A DNA stretch of 64,000 nt from Owenia fusiformis (taxonomy: Eukaryota > Annelida > Polychaeta > Sabellida > Oweniidae), in contig CAIIXF020000011.1 in NCBI GenBank assembly GCA_903813345.2, forward strand, positions 30,620,166-30,684,165, read 5' to 3'. A program made the position numbers and the translations under genes. The notes below the pieces were generated by a model. That model searched no databases. It was not told where the DNA came from and saw only the letters and a list, made by a program, of their open reading frames with translations. Numbering within the stretch: position 1 is the first letter of the stretch; every line of letters begins with the position of its first letter. Positions 57,801 through 64,000 of this stretch are shown here, piece by piece.

Positions 57801-60800
57801 ATGTTCTTGTGCTGTACCAATCTGTATTGCTACTGAGATTGCCCCCTTTGATCATCTCCGTCGCAATACAGAAAATATTGGTACGGAGGGGGCATTCTCA
57901 GTTGCAAATTACAGAGGATCACACGATAAAAACGTTATAGAATGATTTGAAGTGCAATACAGGATATATTCTGCTCTCGATATTCTGTATTGGCACTTGA
58001 CTTCGTCTCGTTCCAATACGGAATTTCTCAAGCAGAATATATCCTGTATTGCACTTCAAATCATTCAATAACTTATAATACTCCTCTACAATGTTTAACT
58101 CCATATTTACAATATATAAGTCCATATTTACAATATGTAAGTCAGTATTTACAATATATATTTCCATACTTACATTATATAAGTCTATATTTACAATATT
58201 TAAGTCTATGTCTGCAATATTTAAGTTCGTATCTACAATATTTAAGCCCATATTAACAATATTGAAGTCTATATGAATAATATGTGGGTCTTATAATATA
58301 GTTTCCTTATTAATGATATATAAGCCAATATTTACAATATTTAACCTTATATCTACAATTGAAGTCCATATTTTGCAGAACATATATCAAAATCTACAAT
58401 ATATGTCAATATTTACAATACATTTAATGTAGATAAGATATTTGGTGATGGGAGAAGTTATTGTTTTGTACTTTAAACTGAAATTCAAATTCATAAAAAA
58501 TCATCTTCATCCTCTCAGAAAATATGTTTAAAAGTTATCCCCTGTCATAGGAAATATAGAAGTTACTCTAGCTAGCCAGAGTGCACTTCAAATGTACATG
58601 GCATCAACATACATGACTTACATAGTAAGATTTAGACCAAACAAAATGATCAAGACATCTCCTTCCATTATCTGCCTTCCTACACCCCTTTTATTTTAGA
58701 CCGCTTACCCATTTCCCATAACAGATTACCAAAAAAACTCATTAGCTTTGGCATGGGATAAGAAGTATTTAATCACTGTGAAGGGTTTAAGATGATAATG
58801 ATTCAGATGCGTAAAACTGTATGTTTCCATGTCGCTTAGTGCTTCTGGGATCTTTGCTTTTATTTATTTCATCATTATGTGTCTTTCCTTTTTCTATATA
58901 CTGATACTATAAAATAAAGACGTCTGTAATCTGATTGGTATGATTAGCCAGCAATGAGCCAATCAGATTACATATATTTCTTGTTATGAATAATTAGCCC
59001 ATGTGTACATTAATTGATAATTCTGTAACAAATTCGTCTATCTTTATTTGATTGATGGCTCTTTAATAAAATGATCACTCTCTTATTAAATGATCATTCT
59101 CTAATGAACTTATCACTCTTTAATGATTGATCAATATCTGATATTGAGACTCTAATGAATTGATCACTCTGGTCTATTGATCACCTAAAGTAAATCAAAC
59201 GCTTGCTTTGCTTATTCTTAGGAAGAAGAAGTTTCAGCTGAGGAAGAGAGTAAAATTTCCCCTCGTGAAAAACATCGTCATGACAAGAACAGCCGTCATA
59301 GTGACCGGGATTCCAAAGAAACCAGCAAGGTGGACAAGGTAGCTCGGCTTCACATTAAATCTCTAATAATTCTTGATTTGAACATAATATAATCTTCAAT
59401 TTCTGGTTAATATTGCAAATTGAGGTGAATGATTGTAAATTATATAAATAATCATTTCAGAAAGTAGGATTTGTCAAGCATATCAAGCATTTAAATAAGG
59501 TATAGCTTTAACTAAGGTAGCATTGTCAAATGCAACTGCTGGCTGATGGTTTAACTTATTTTAGTCATGGCCAACTCATTTAAATATGAATGGAATAGTG
59601 GTAGGTACTATTCATATTTAAATGAGTTGGCCATAAAATAGTAGGTTACACCATCAGCTGGCAGCTAAATTTGCTAATGCTACCTACTTGTTCAACTTGA
59701 AATTTCTTAAAGCTTATAAAAAGGCAGTCTTAAACACAGCTCCAAAAATGCCTAAAATTGAAGTGAACTACTCATTTAATTGGGAAATTTTCCTGGTTGA
59801 CCATATTTTCTTAGGGTTGTGTGTTTGACTGTCCTTCATTGATTTGAAACCATTCATTTTAAAATTGTAACTTGCTATTGTTCACCAGTTTTATATTCAT
59901 ACCATAACAGAGTTGGACTGTTTCTTTAAAGCTTGGGATATTTTTCTCATAGAATAATGCTTTCAATTTATTATGTGTTTTATAAACCTTGTTGGCTTTA
60001 ATTTTAATGATCTGCATTTCATCTGAGAGCAGCTACTTTCGCTTCATGTTAATTGTGTTAAATTGTGGAACTTAATTTAAGTACTCGTACGAATTATGTG
60101 ATTGGTAACTTTCACTGGAGATTGATTTCTCCTATGGTTAACTCAGGCTGGTAAAACCATGTTTCCTTCTAAAAATGACATTATGAGCTTGTAATAATTA
60201 GTTTTGTCAAAAAGGGAAATATTCGGCATTATTCATTTGGCTTGTTGTGAGAAATTCCAGTGAAACCCCTGATGCAAGTATTCAAGAGTTTCTTAGACTA
60301 AGAAAATATATTGTATAATAAAGTATTGCAAAGGTAATTGTAACATTTTTTCAGGAGAAAGAACATGAGAAGAAAGTTCCCCCTCTACGTAGACCCCCAC
60401 AGCCAAAACATGACAAAGGTATTTATATTTCCCCAATAAACAATTTTGTTTGGTTTACTGTACAACTTAAACTTTATGAGATATCATGCATCAATAACCT
60501 TAAGGAAATCTCACATAGTGAACACATAGTGAGCCTTTGGAATTGGCCACTCATAAGTCATTTGTAAATCCATCATGAATCTGCATTCCTTTAAAGGCCC
60601 CATATAAAGTTTAAACCACTTTGCCTTATTTTGTAGTCTTACCCAATTTTATCAAAGTGTGATATGTGAAACTTTTTTTTTTAATTTCAAAAAATGGTTT
60701 TTGATAAACTTTTTGTTCCAAAATGTGTGAATTTATTTAAAACCAACTTTTAGAGGTAACTCATATCTTCTAATTAGCCACAATTCATACCAATAAATAG

Positions 60801-61964
60801 CATTCATCCTCCCATGTTTTTTGCCGAAAAAATTAAGAAAATCGGTTTATAAATAAGCGAGAAATGAACTTATCAGTGCACGAAAATGGTTCTGAGAAAA
60901 ATGCATTCCAAAATTTTAGTTCTCATAGAAACCAATGGTACAATGATATCTAAAACATAATTTAATCTTCCTTTTAACCTGGTTAGACAATCAGCTTTGG
61001 TTTTTTATGAAAGTCTAGCATATTTAGAAAAGATTGACATCGAAAAAAAAATTTCAATTTTTTTCAAAAAGTTTTTGCTACCTTAGTGACATCACTAATG
61101 TTTCAAAATATTTTTGATATGCTAAAACATTGAAGTGGCCCGTTAAATATGGCATTTTATTATTGAAATAGTGTGTCCTTTGTTCAATCTTTGCATTGGT
61201 GTTAAAAAGATAATCTTTTTTGAAATGCATTAAGAAATATTTGATGATTAAGAAATTTCAAATGGCGGGAAATTTGAATATTTGAGAAATGAAATGCTCA
61301 CAACTTTTTTGTTCAAAATTTTTTTTTTTTCAAAAATCTCTAAAATCACTTTTTAAGTCTTGACAAATAGTAAATGAATGATAAAAAAATATTTTCAAAC
61401 TTAAGACGACTTTAATATTGATAACCTGCTGCATTTTTCTGTTGTTAATGGATTCATGCTGTTAATTTACAGCATTGGTGCCCAACCTGGGTTCCTGTTT
61501 TCCTCATTTAGGTGCAAAATTTGGTTTTGGTATAAAAGCAGGAGAAAATTGTCAGCTGCCTGATGCTAGTGAAACCCTTGGTCTATGATAAAGCAAGAGA
61601 TGCACTTATCCAGGCCTGAGATTTAATAATTCTTGTGTATATTTCAGACAAACCTCTCAGTCCTGTTGAACCAATTCCACGCCAGGCATCTTCTGAACAT
61701 CATCACGAAGACAACATCTCTACTGAACAAATCAATGAATTGAAATCCGAAATAAAACATTTACGCTCAGAAACCGTCTCCAAGGAAACTCATGAAAGAC
61801 TCCGGAAAGATTTTGATAGCCTTAAGGAACAGTTTGATCATCTTAAGAGACAGTTGAATAAAAGAATGATTGATTTAATGACCGAGGTTGATGATGAAAA
61901 GAAAAAGAGACTGAACACTGAAGTTGAAATTGAGAGGTTAAAAAAGCTAGTCATGGACACATGA
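30486..61964 (+). CDS. SH3KBP1/CD2AP: CIN85/CD2AP-family adaptor, canonical 615-residue isoform
   Basis: Scaffold for Cbl-dependent receptor endocytosis and cortical actin. Coding exons: 30486-30489, 32540-32697, 35420-35582, 36064-36176, 38595-38718, 39829-39962, 40744-40828, 53204-53388, 55661-55796, 56114-56254, 56602-56708, 59222-59338, 60355-60418, 61648-61964. Every junction is AG/GT and phase-consistent. Exon 1 contributes only ATG G, which completes [10 protein letters not shown], the family's N-terminus. SH3A (1-54) has GGWWEG and FPDNFV; SH3B (~119-175) has VTFSY, EGWWEG and FPSNFV; SH3C (~262-320) has VLYDY, SGWWKG and [15 protein letters not shown] follows SH3B. Proline-rich segments ([17 protein letters not shown]) and [16 protein letters not shown] match the family. 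A coiled coil (~541-613) starting [13 protein letters not shown] closes the protein. Human CIN85 has 665 and CD2AP 639 residues; invertebrates usually have one co-orthologue. An alternative giant exon and other insertions lie between exons 7 and SH3C. Confidence 0.95.
31341..32129. repeat. 379 bp tandem duplication in intron 1
   Basis: The segment beginning GTAGAGCTGGCATCAAATG at 31341 recurs at 31720 with few differences (second copy to about 32129). Each copy includes CGATTGTCAGTCGAATGCTC and a TTACCCTCGAG stretch. Open frames in the two copies (31365-31565 and 31736-31954) differ by small changes and show no domain, so I treat them as non-coding. Confidence 0.85.
32698..35419 (+). other. 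Intron 2 of the CIN85/CD2AP gene
   Basis: 2.7 kb AT-rich intron. Contains a short run of AGATCAAATCAGGGG-like degenerate repeats (about 32775-32930) and one copy of a foldback MITE at about 34700-34805. No exon with phase-compatible splice sites was recognised. Confidence 0.5.
34700..34805. repeat. Foldback MITE, GGCCAACTCATTTAAATATG family (copy 1)
   Basis: Imperfect palindrome with arms around ATGACCAACTCTATTAAATATGAAT and TTCATATGAGTTGAGTTGCCCAT, here given in broken form. It matches the longer copy at 59514-59690 (CTACTATTT and AGTGG(C/T)AGGTACTATTCATA shared). Confidence 0.55.
35926..36045. repeat. TATGTCACCAC-family MITE (copy in intron 3)
   Basis: Holds CACCACAAGTTGTGACATAG, CAACTTTTTGTG, ACAAATGGCAGGT and TTATGCATGTTAATG in the order seen inverted at 14487-14640. 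It ends 18 bp before exon 4 of the SH3 gene. Confidence 0.6.
36490..36670. mobile_element. pogo-like MITE, CAGTAAAACC family (copy 1)
   Basis: 181 bp. Left end TAGTAAAACCTGTCTTAGTG and right end CATAGGTTTTACTG are inverted repeats and TA lies on each side. The internal GTGAACACC motif is repeated. CAGTnAAACC termini with TA duplication resemble pogo/Tigger-type elements. Non-coding. Confidence 0.75.
36959..38047 (-). mobile_element. Deleted YR retroelement with split direct repeats (Ngaro/PAT-like)
   Basis: Two repeat units are split across the element. Unit y (137 bp) occurs at 36959-37095 and 37283-37419 with one visible mismatch; unit x (119 bp) occurs at 37164-37282 and 37929-38047. On the minus strand the order is x - tyrosine recombinase - y - x - y, with y and x directly abutting at 37283/37282. 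This is the split-direct-repeat layout of PAT/Ngaro-type YR retrotransposons. No RT or RNase H is present, so it is an internally deleted copy. It has no target duplication, as expected for tyrosine-recombinase integration. Confidence 0.85.
37485..37892 (-). pseudogene. Tyrosine recombinase C-terminal fragment
   Basis: 135 codons with the catalytic-domain end of a YR-retroelement recombinase: [15 protein letters not shown] carries the H-x-x-R box, [14 protein letters not shown] carries the nucleophilic Tyr region, and the upstream [13 protein letters not shown] precedes them. The N-terminal half including the first catalytic Arg is missing or not visible, so the enzyme is presumably inactive. 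Confidence 0.85.
38225..38660 (+). repeat. Five tandem copies of the SH3B second half-exon
   Basis: Copies begin (first base after AG) at 38243, 38328, 38419, 38510 and 38595, so units are 85, 91, 91 and 85 bp. Each unit carries its own branch/acceptor segment (GAATTATTCCAG or ...CTAG) plus the codons for [19 protein letters not shown]. Copies 1 and 4 lack 6 bp after the acceptor. Copies 1-4 run into ...FVLLI and then a stop or the next acceptor and have no good donor. Copy 5 reads [12 protein letters not shown] and ends at a GTAAGT donor (38719). The canonical transcript most simply uses copy 5. Confidence 0.92.
40235..40330. repeat. TATGTCACCAC-family MITE (copy in intron 6)
   Basis: TATGTCACCACCAAGAAGTTGTGACATT followed by CACCATTTTTTGTGACTGACATTTGGTG, given here in broken form. 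It immediately precedes the tRNA-like SINE head. Confidence 0.55.
40330..40570 (+). mobile_element. tRNA-derived SINE
   Basis: A-box-like TGGCTCAGTTGCAG (40338-40351) and a consensus B box GGTTCGATTCC (40382-40392) lie 30 bp apart, followed by a non-tRNA body (CACGACTCGTATAAAAGG, CACAGGGCTCCTCC) and an A-rich end near 40575. The tRNA-like region does not form a full functional tRNA with a CCA-adjacent acceptor stem, so I call it a SINE. It lies in intron 6 of the SH3 gene. Confidence 0.75.
41413..41605. repeat. Two ~95 bp tandem repeats in intron 7
   Basis: TTTCATAATTTCTCAGAACGACTTTACACATTTT...GGGATCTGGAATTTATATC occurs twice in succession, shown here in broken form. No coding sense. The rest of the intron (40829-42198) shows nothing else recognisable. 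Confidence 0.6.
42199..48041 (+). CDS. Giant alternative terminal exon of the CIN85/CD2AP gene
   Basis: A 5,843 bp exon preceded by a strong acceptor (TCCTCCTCTCTCCTCCTCTAG). Exon 7 ends in phase 1 and this exon is open in exactly that phase for 1,947 codons, to the TAG at 48039-48041. Spliced from exons 1-7 it predicts a 2,207-residue protein that keeps SH3A and SH3B but lacks SH3C, the proline-rich tail and the coiled coil. I recognise no domain. Visible features (isoform numbering) are four basic/hydrophobic clusters near 605-632, 722, ~845 and 1170-1200 ([20 protein letters not shown]). RIPSYIY occurs at 1352 and 1380. PHTTPR at 1603 fits the PxxxPR ligand motif of CIN85/CD2AP SH3 domains. 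Four 56-residue repeats span 1668-1891, and an amphipathic C-terminal helix ([16 protein letters not shown]) starts at ~2170. It is rich in Ser/Thr-Pro and acidic residues, so probably largely disordered. The first in-frame ATG is deep inside, which argues against a separate gene. Confidence 0.85.
46419..47090 (+). repeat. Four in-frame 168 bp repeats in the giant exon
   Basis: Units start at 46419, 46587, 46755 and 46923, each exactly 56 codons. The conserved core is [20 protein letters not shown] followed by SKVSGELI, then [12 protein letters not shown] and ERINAT. The exact codon multiple and conserved hydrophobic positions show selection for protein. Unit 4 is the most diverged and runs into ERINAFFTG. 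Confidence 0.95.
47949..48240 (+). repeat. 113 bp tandem repeat across the giant-exon stop codon
   Basis: Units begin at GATATCATACA (47949 and 48062) and, more decayed, GATATTATTCA (48175). The period of 113 bp is not a codon multiple. Each of the first two units encodes in one frame an [11 protein letters not shown] / [11 protein letters not shown]-like segment ending DVVYV-stop. The functional stop is in unit 1; units 2 and 3 are then in the 3' UTR. Confidence 0.85.
48042..49133 (+). promoter_or_regulatory. Putative 3' UTR of the giant-exon isoform
   Basis: Follows the stop at 48041. The first clear AATAAA is at 49097-49102, giving a UTR of about 1.1 kb. Further signals lie at 49658-49663, 50345-50350 and 50591-50596. 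No GT-rich downstream element was resolved with confidence. Confidence 0.5.
49134..49603. mobile_element. Non-autonomous hAT element with 8 bp TSD
   Basis: 470 bp. Left end TAGTGTTGTCGCGAT and right end ATCGCGACAACACTA are inverted repeats, and GTCTTAAT is duplicated exactly outside (49126-49133 and 49604-49611). Subterminal ACATCGATGCATCG motifs recur in both orientations, typical of transposase-binding arrays. There is no transposase. It sits downstream of the first poly(A) signal of the giant-exon isoform. Confidence 0.92.
50873..50955. repeat. Degenerate pogo-like MITE (copy 4)
   Basis: GTAAACCTGTAAAGTGGAACACC at one end, broken here by family differences, and CATAGGCTTTACT at the other recall the CAGTAAAACC family. 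Short and decayed. Confidence 0.4.
51444..51639 (+). CDS. Candidate alternative exon before SH3C
   Basis: An open stretch ending at a consensus donor (AAAG|GTAAGT at 51640) in phase 1, which fits the phase-1 acceptor of the SH3C exon (53204). Two readings are possible. It may be an alternative first exon from the ATG at 51444 (65 codons plus one base), giving a short isoform starting directly before SH3C, as known for mammalian CIN85/Ruk short forms. Or it may be a symmetric cassette exon from 51478 (TTTTTCAAAAGTTCAG acceptor, 162 bp, phase 1-1) after exon 7. The peptide contains [18 protein letters not shown] and an amphipathic helix ([17 protein letters not shown]). No homologue recognised. 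Confidence 0.55.
52369..52520. mobile_element. pogo-like MITE (copy 3)
   Basis: CAGTTAAACCTGTCTTAGTG at the left and CACAGGTTTTACTG at the right, 152 bp. It has the same internal GTGAACACC motifs as copies 1 and 2. The right side is followed by TA; the left flank is not TA, so that side has decayed. Confidence 0.7.
53389..54816 (+). mobile_element. 5'-truncated LINE ending in poly(A), abutting the SH3C exon
   Basis: LINE C-terminal coding sequence starts within about 7 bp of the SH3C 5' splice site (53389) and runs to a stop at 54417, then a 3' UTR and a 23 bp A-tract (54794-54816). It is a different family from the element at 3510-8170, because it ends in poly(A) and has a Cys/His tail. No target duplication was found. 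Confidence 0.85.
53395..54417 (+). pseudogene. LINE RT C-terminal domain, open in frame with SH3C
   Basis: Intact frame containing [46 protein letters not shown], and a CCHC-like end [19 protein letters not shown], the standard tail of jockey/CR1-type ORF2. The frame is continuous with the upstream SH3C exon, so unspliced transcripts would encode SH3C followed by about 340 LINE residues. The RT catalytic core itself is absent. Confidence 0.85.
54817..55660 (+). other. Intron sequence between the LINE and the first proline-rich exon
   Basis: AT-rich. Around 54935-55030 is a small inverted pair TTTGACAATAATGTTAC / GTCAAACGTTATTATTG. No exon recognised before the acceptor at 55660. Confidence 0.4.
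57832..57902. repeat. Hairpin, arms around TGCCCCCT / AGGGGGCA
   Basis: ACTGAGATTGCCCCCT (57832-57847) pairs imperfectly with GGAGGGGGCATTCTCAGT (to 57902). Lies 38 bp before a second, perfect hairpin that shares ATACAGAAAATATTGG-like loop sequence. Confidence 0.65.
57941..58065. repeat. Perfect 35 bp inverted repeat
   Basis: Arms 57941-57975 and 58031-58065 are exact reverse complements over 35 bp (starting AATGATTTGAAGTGCAATAC). The 55 bp loop contains a weaker inner inverted pair TTCTGTATTGG / CCAATACGGAA. RNA from either strand would form a strong hairpin. Intronic; probably a foldback MITE. Confidence 0.9.
58085..58440. repeat. About 21 bp minisatellite
   Basis: Irregular tandem copies of a TATTTACAATATATAAGTCCA-like unit. 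Because the period is close to seven codons, open frames appear on both strands (57919-58251 minus; 57990-58276 plus). These encode heptad-like low-complexity peptides that I regard as artefacts. Confidence 0.85.
59514..59690. mobile_element. Foldback MITE (copy 2, nearly complete palindrome)
   Basis: Left arm AAGGTAGCATTGTCAAATGC...ATGGCCAACTCATTTAAATA and right arm its imperfect complement ending TGCTACCTAC, with a small central AGTGGTAGGTACT. Same family as 34700-34805. Intron between the [10 protein letters not shown] exon and the next exon of the SH3 gene. Confidence 0.75.
60419..61647 (+). other. Last intron of the CIN85/CD2AP gene
   Basis: A/T-rich with several poly-T runs. Contains a phase-compatible candidate alternative exon at 61512 (listed separately). 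No transposon termini recognised. Confidence 0.5.
61512..61588 (+). CDS. Possible alternative terminal exon (or 18 nt microexon)
   Basis: Preceded by a good acceptor (CCTGTTTTCCTCATTTAG). In the phase left by the previous exon it reads [17 protein letters not shown] and eight more residues to a TGA at 61586-61588. That would replace the C-terminal coiled coil. Alternatively a GTATAA donor at 61530 gives an 18 nt phase-1/phase-1 microexon (GAKFGF-like) before the coiled-coil exon. No conservation evidence. Confidence 0.35.
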
Positions 61965-63745
61965 ATATAAATGCAGATCCAAAGGCAGCGGTCACATAGA
62001 AAAATGTTAGCGTTTCAAATGTTAAAGTTCATCGCCTTGCTGTGTAGAAATTACACTTTAAAATGTTACTCAGACTAACTCAGTAGAAGATGGATACACA
62101 TTTGTTTATAATAGACTGTAGTTTCCTTGGTTATATGTAAGGGTATACAGGATTATTTTATAGACATTATCGATGCAATATTAGGAGTAAAACACAATGT
62201 TATCGTATTATATATGGGTATATATCTGAAAAAGCCAGTCCGTGCATCCATTCAAATTACTCAATTTATGATATTATACCAATTTCAAAAATGGCTTATA
62301 GCACAACACTAAACGGATTCAATACGATGTTATATTGTATGGATTACTATCTCTGATTCATAAGCGAGTTGGACAACCAAAAGTTCCTCAGTCTAGATAC
62401 TCCATTCTGATTGGTCAGTTGGAAGTGTACAATTTAATCAGATGAGTCTACCTCTGGAAAGGTCTGCTATTTGTTTCGTTAGTATAACATCACTTTCTCA
62501 GACAAGTTGAATAGAAGCCAAATTCAAATGCCAAAACAACAATGGTCGTGGTATATAATCAGCAAATTTCACAAGTCACTGTACATGTATGAATAACTTT
62601 TTATCATATTATTCAAAAAGTAATGAACAGGGTGGTTGTACATTCATGTGACTGTACTGTCTCGGCCTTAGATGTATGAGCTGAAGTGGAATTTACTTAT
62701 CTAAAGGCTTCTTGTTTCTTTATGCCACAATCTTGTAACTGGTTTGGAAAATAATGTGGCTAAAATTGAAGAGTTTTCCATTATGGTTGTTGCAATAAAT
62801 GATGTTGGTAAAATGTATAGCACAGTATTAAACTAAAGAACATATCACATGATTTTCATTTTAAATCAACTGAATATTTTTAAAGTTCATGTAAATTAGT
62901 ATTTTTCAATTTTTAATTTATTATAACACATAGTTCTGTTAATGAATAGGATTACACATATGCAATTAGCAAATGTATTGAAACTTCAAGTTGATTTCAA
63001 AAGTTGGAAAATTAGAGCACCTGCAAAATTATTGTTTGGTGCTAGACATCACTGAAATTATTTTAAACTACTTTAAGTGATTGTTAGTTGGGGGAAATAC
63101 CCCATAATTCATTGATGGACCTATCTCCATGTAAAAGTAAACTCTAACTATGAATTCTGGGATATTCCTCCTTTATGAATGCTGGAAGTCTACTTCCTCC
63201 TTTGAAATTCTTGGGAGTTGGAATGTTGTGAAACAATATGCTCAATTTTTGATTTTGCATTTCCAAGATAAGAACCATATCAATCCTCCGCCATTCAAGA
63301 TGTTTCATTAATGTATTTTCTAATATAAAGGCAAGTCTATACTGTCACATAAATTTTATTTTCGGGAATCATTGGGAAGGGATAGTTTAACATATCAAAT
63401 GCATTAGTGGCCTACTTGACCAACATTGTGTGTGGTACACTCCCTCCAAAAGTTTTTGTCCATGCTACTATCCATGCTATCAAAAGGGAACCTTGAGTTG
63501 CTTAACTAATGAAGAGGGGTGTAGGTCACTGTGGTGAGGTGTATCATCTATATGGACATATTTGGACATATTGTTACTAATTATGTACATACTGCATATA
63601 GGCATATATGAATGTACAGGTGTATTTTACATTTATTAATTACAGGTATTCATGTTACCTTTGAATAATATTAATATGTACATTTATGTATATTTAATAA
63701 ATTACCTTTATACTATTACAAATTCGTTCATGTTACATTTTTAAT
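61965..63745 (+). promoter_or_regulatory. Putative 3' UTR of the CIN85/CD2AP canonical transcripts
   Basis: Follows the stop at 61962-61964. AATAAA-type signals occur at about 62790 and, clustered, at about 63695-63747. The sequence beyond to 64000 is AT-rich with no recognised gene. Confidence 0.5.
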
Positions 63746-64000
63746 AAAGGACAGTGAGTTTCTTTTGGACTGTCATGTTTGGATTTGTGTGATTATCACA
63801 GTCACATCAAGCTATTAAAGTCAACAAAAATCCATTTGATATGAATAATTGAAATGCAATCATCAATAATTGGCACATGTTCTTAATACTTAGGCCTATG
63901 AGGACCTCTCTGTCTTTCTAGTAATATGTACGTCAAAATAAGATGACCTTAAAAATGAAGATAAGCTGAAATTCAAAACTAGTGTACCACTTATTTTTGA

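Noticed and set aside
57919-58276. Open frames on both strands with heptad-like peptides
   Set aside because: They arise from a 21 bp minisatellite whose period keeps frames open; low complexity with no start context.

Overview
This window is nuclear DNA from an invertebrate animal. Protein-coding exons are short and separated by AT-rich introns with GT..AG boundaries, and every transposon class present is a metazoan one. Two single-copy animal genes anchor it: a CHORDC1 orthologue on the minus strand and a CIN85/CD2AP (SH3KBP1 family) orthologue on the plus strand. I cannot fix the phylum. The frequent ACATGTA-type motifs and the intronless nicotinic-type receptor would fit a mollusc or another spiralian. 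The Gmr1-like gypsy element was first described from deuterostomes. I read exon structures from reading frame, phase and splice signals, without transcripts.

Layout. Positions 1-9250 are repeat-dominated. A 131-162 bp satellite array has been invaded by a CR1/jockey-type non-LTR retrotransposon, which in turn carries a deleted mariner-type element. Beyond it are satellite remnants and an antisense piece of a second LINE. Positions 11835-30183 (minus) hold CHORDC1: nine coding exons, 337 residues, CHORD-CHORD-CS. Its intron 7 contains a complete intronless Cys-loop receptor gene (15399-16727, same strand). Its intron 4 contains a 6.9 kb, very young Ty3/gypsy element with integrase placed before reverse transcriptase and identical-looking LTRs.

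CHORDC1 and the CIN85/CD2AP gene are head to head, with about 300 bp between start codons. That gap holds a perfect four-unit heat-shock element, a TCACGTGA E-box, ETS cores and a YY1-like site. The plus-strand gene runs from the ATG at 30486 to the stop at 61964. Fourteen coding exons join in phase to a 615-residue protein: SH3A, SH3B, SH3C, proline-rich linkers, the family's TEKLSHP block and a C-terminal coiled coil.

The most unusual content is inside this plus-strand gene. (i) A 5.8 kb open exon (42199-48041) with a strong splice acceptor in the correct phase replaces SH3C and everything after it with 1,947 residues of unrecognised sequence, giving a predicted 2,207-residue isoform. It contains basic clusters, four 56-residue repeats and amphipathic helices. 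(ii) A second phase-compatible alternative exon at 51444-51639 carries a similar helix. (iii) The second half-exon of SH3B exists in five tandem copies, of which only the last has a splice donor. (iv) A 5'-truncated LINE lies directly against the SH3C splice donor and is open in frame with it. (v) A 1.09 kb tyrosine-recombinase element with split direct repeats sits one base inside the end of a pogo-like MITE. Many small hairpin or TIR elements (hAT, pogo-like and unclassified) occupy the introns of both genes.
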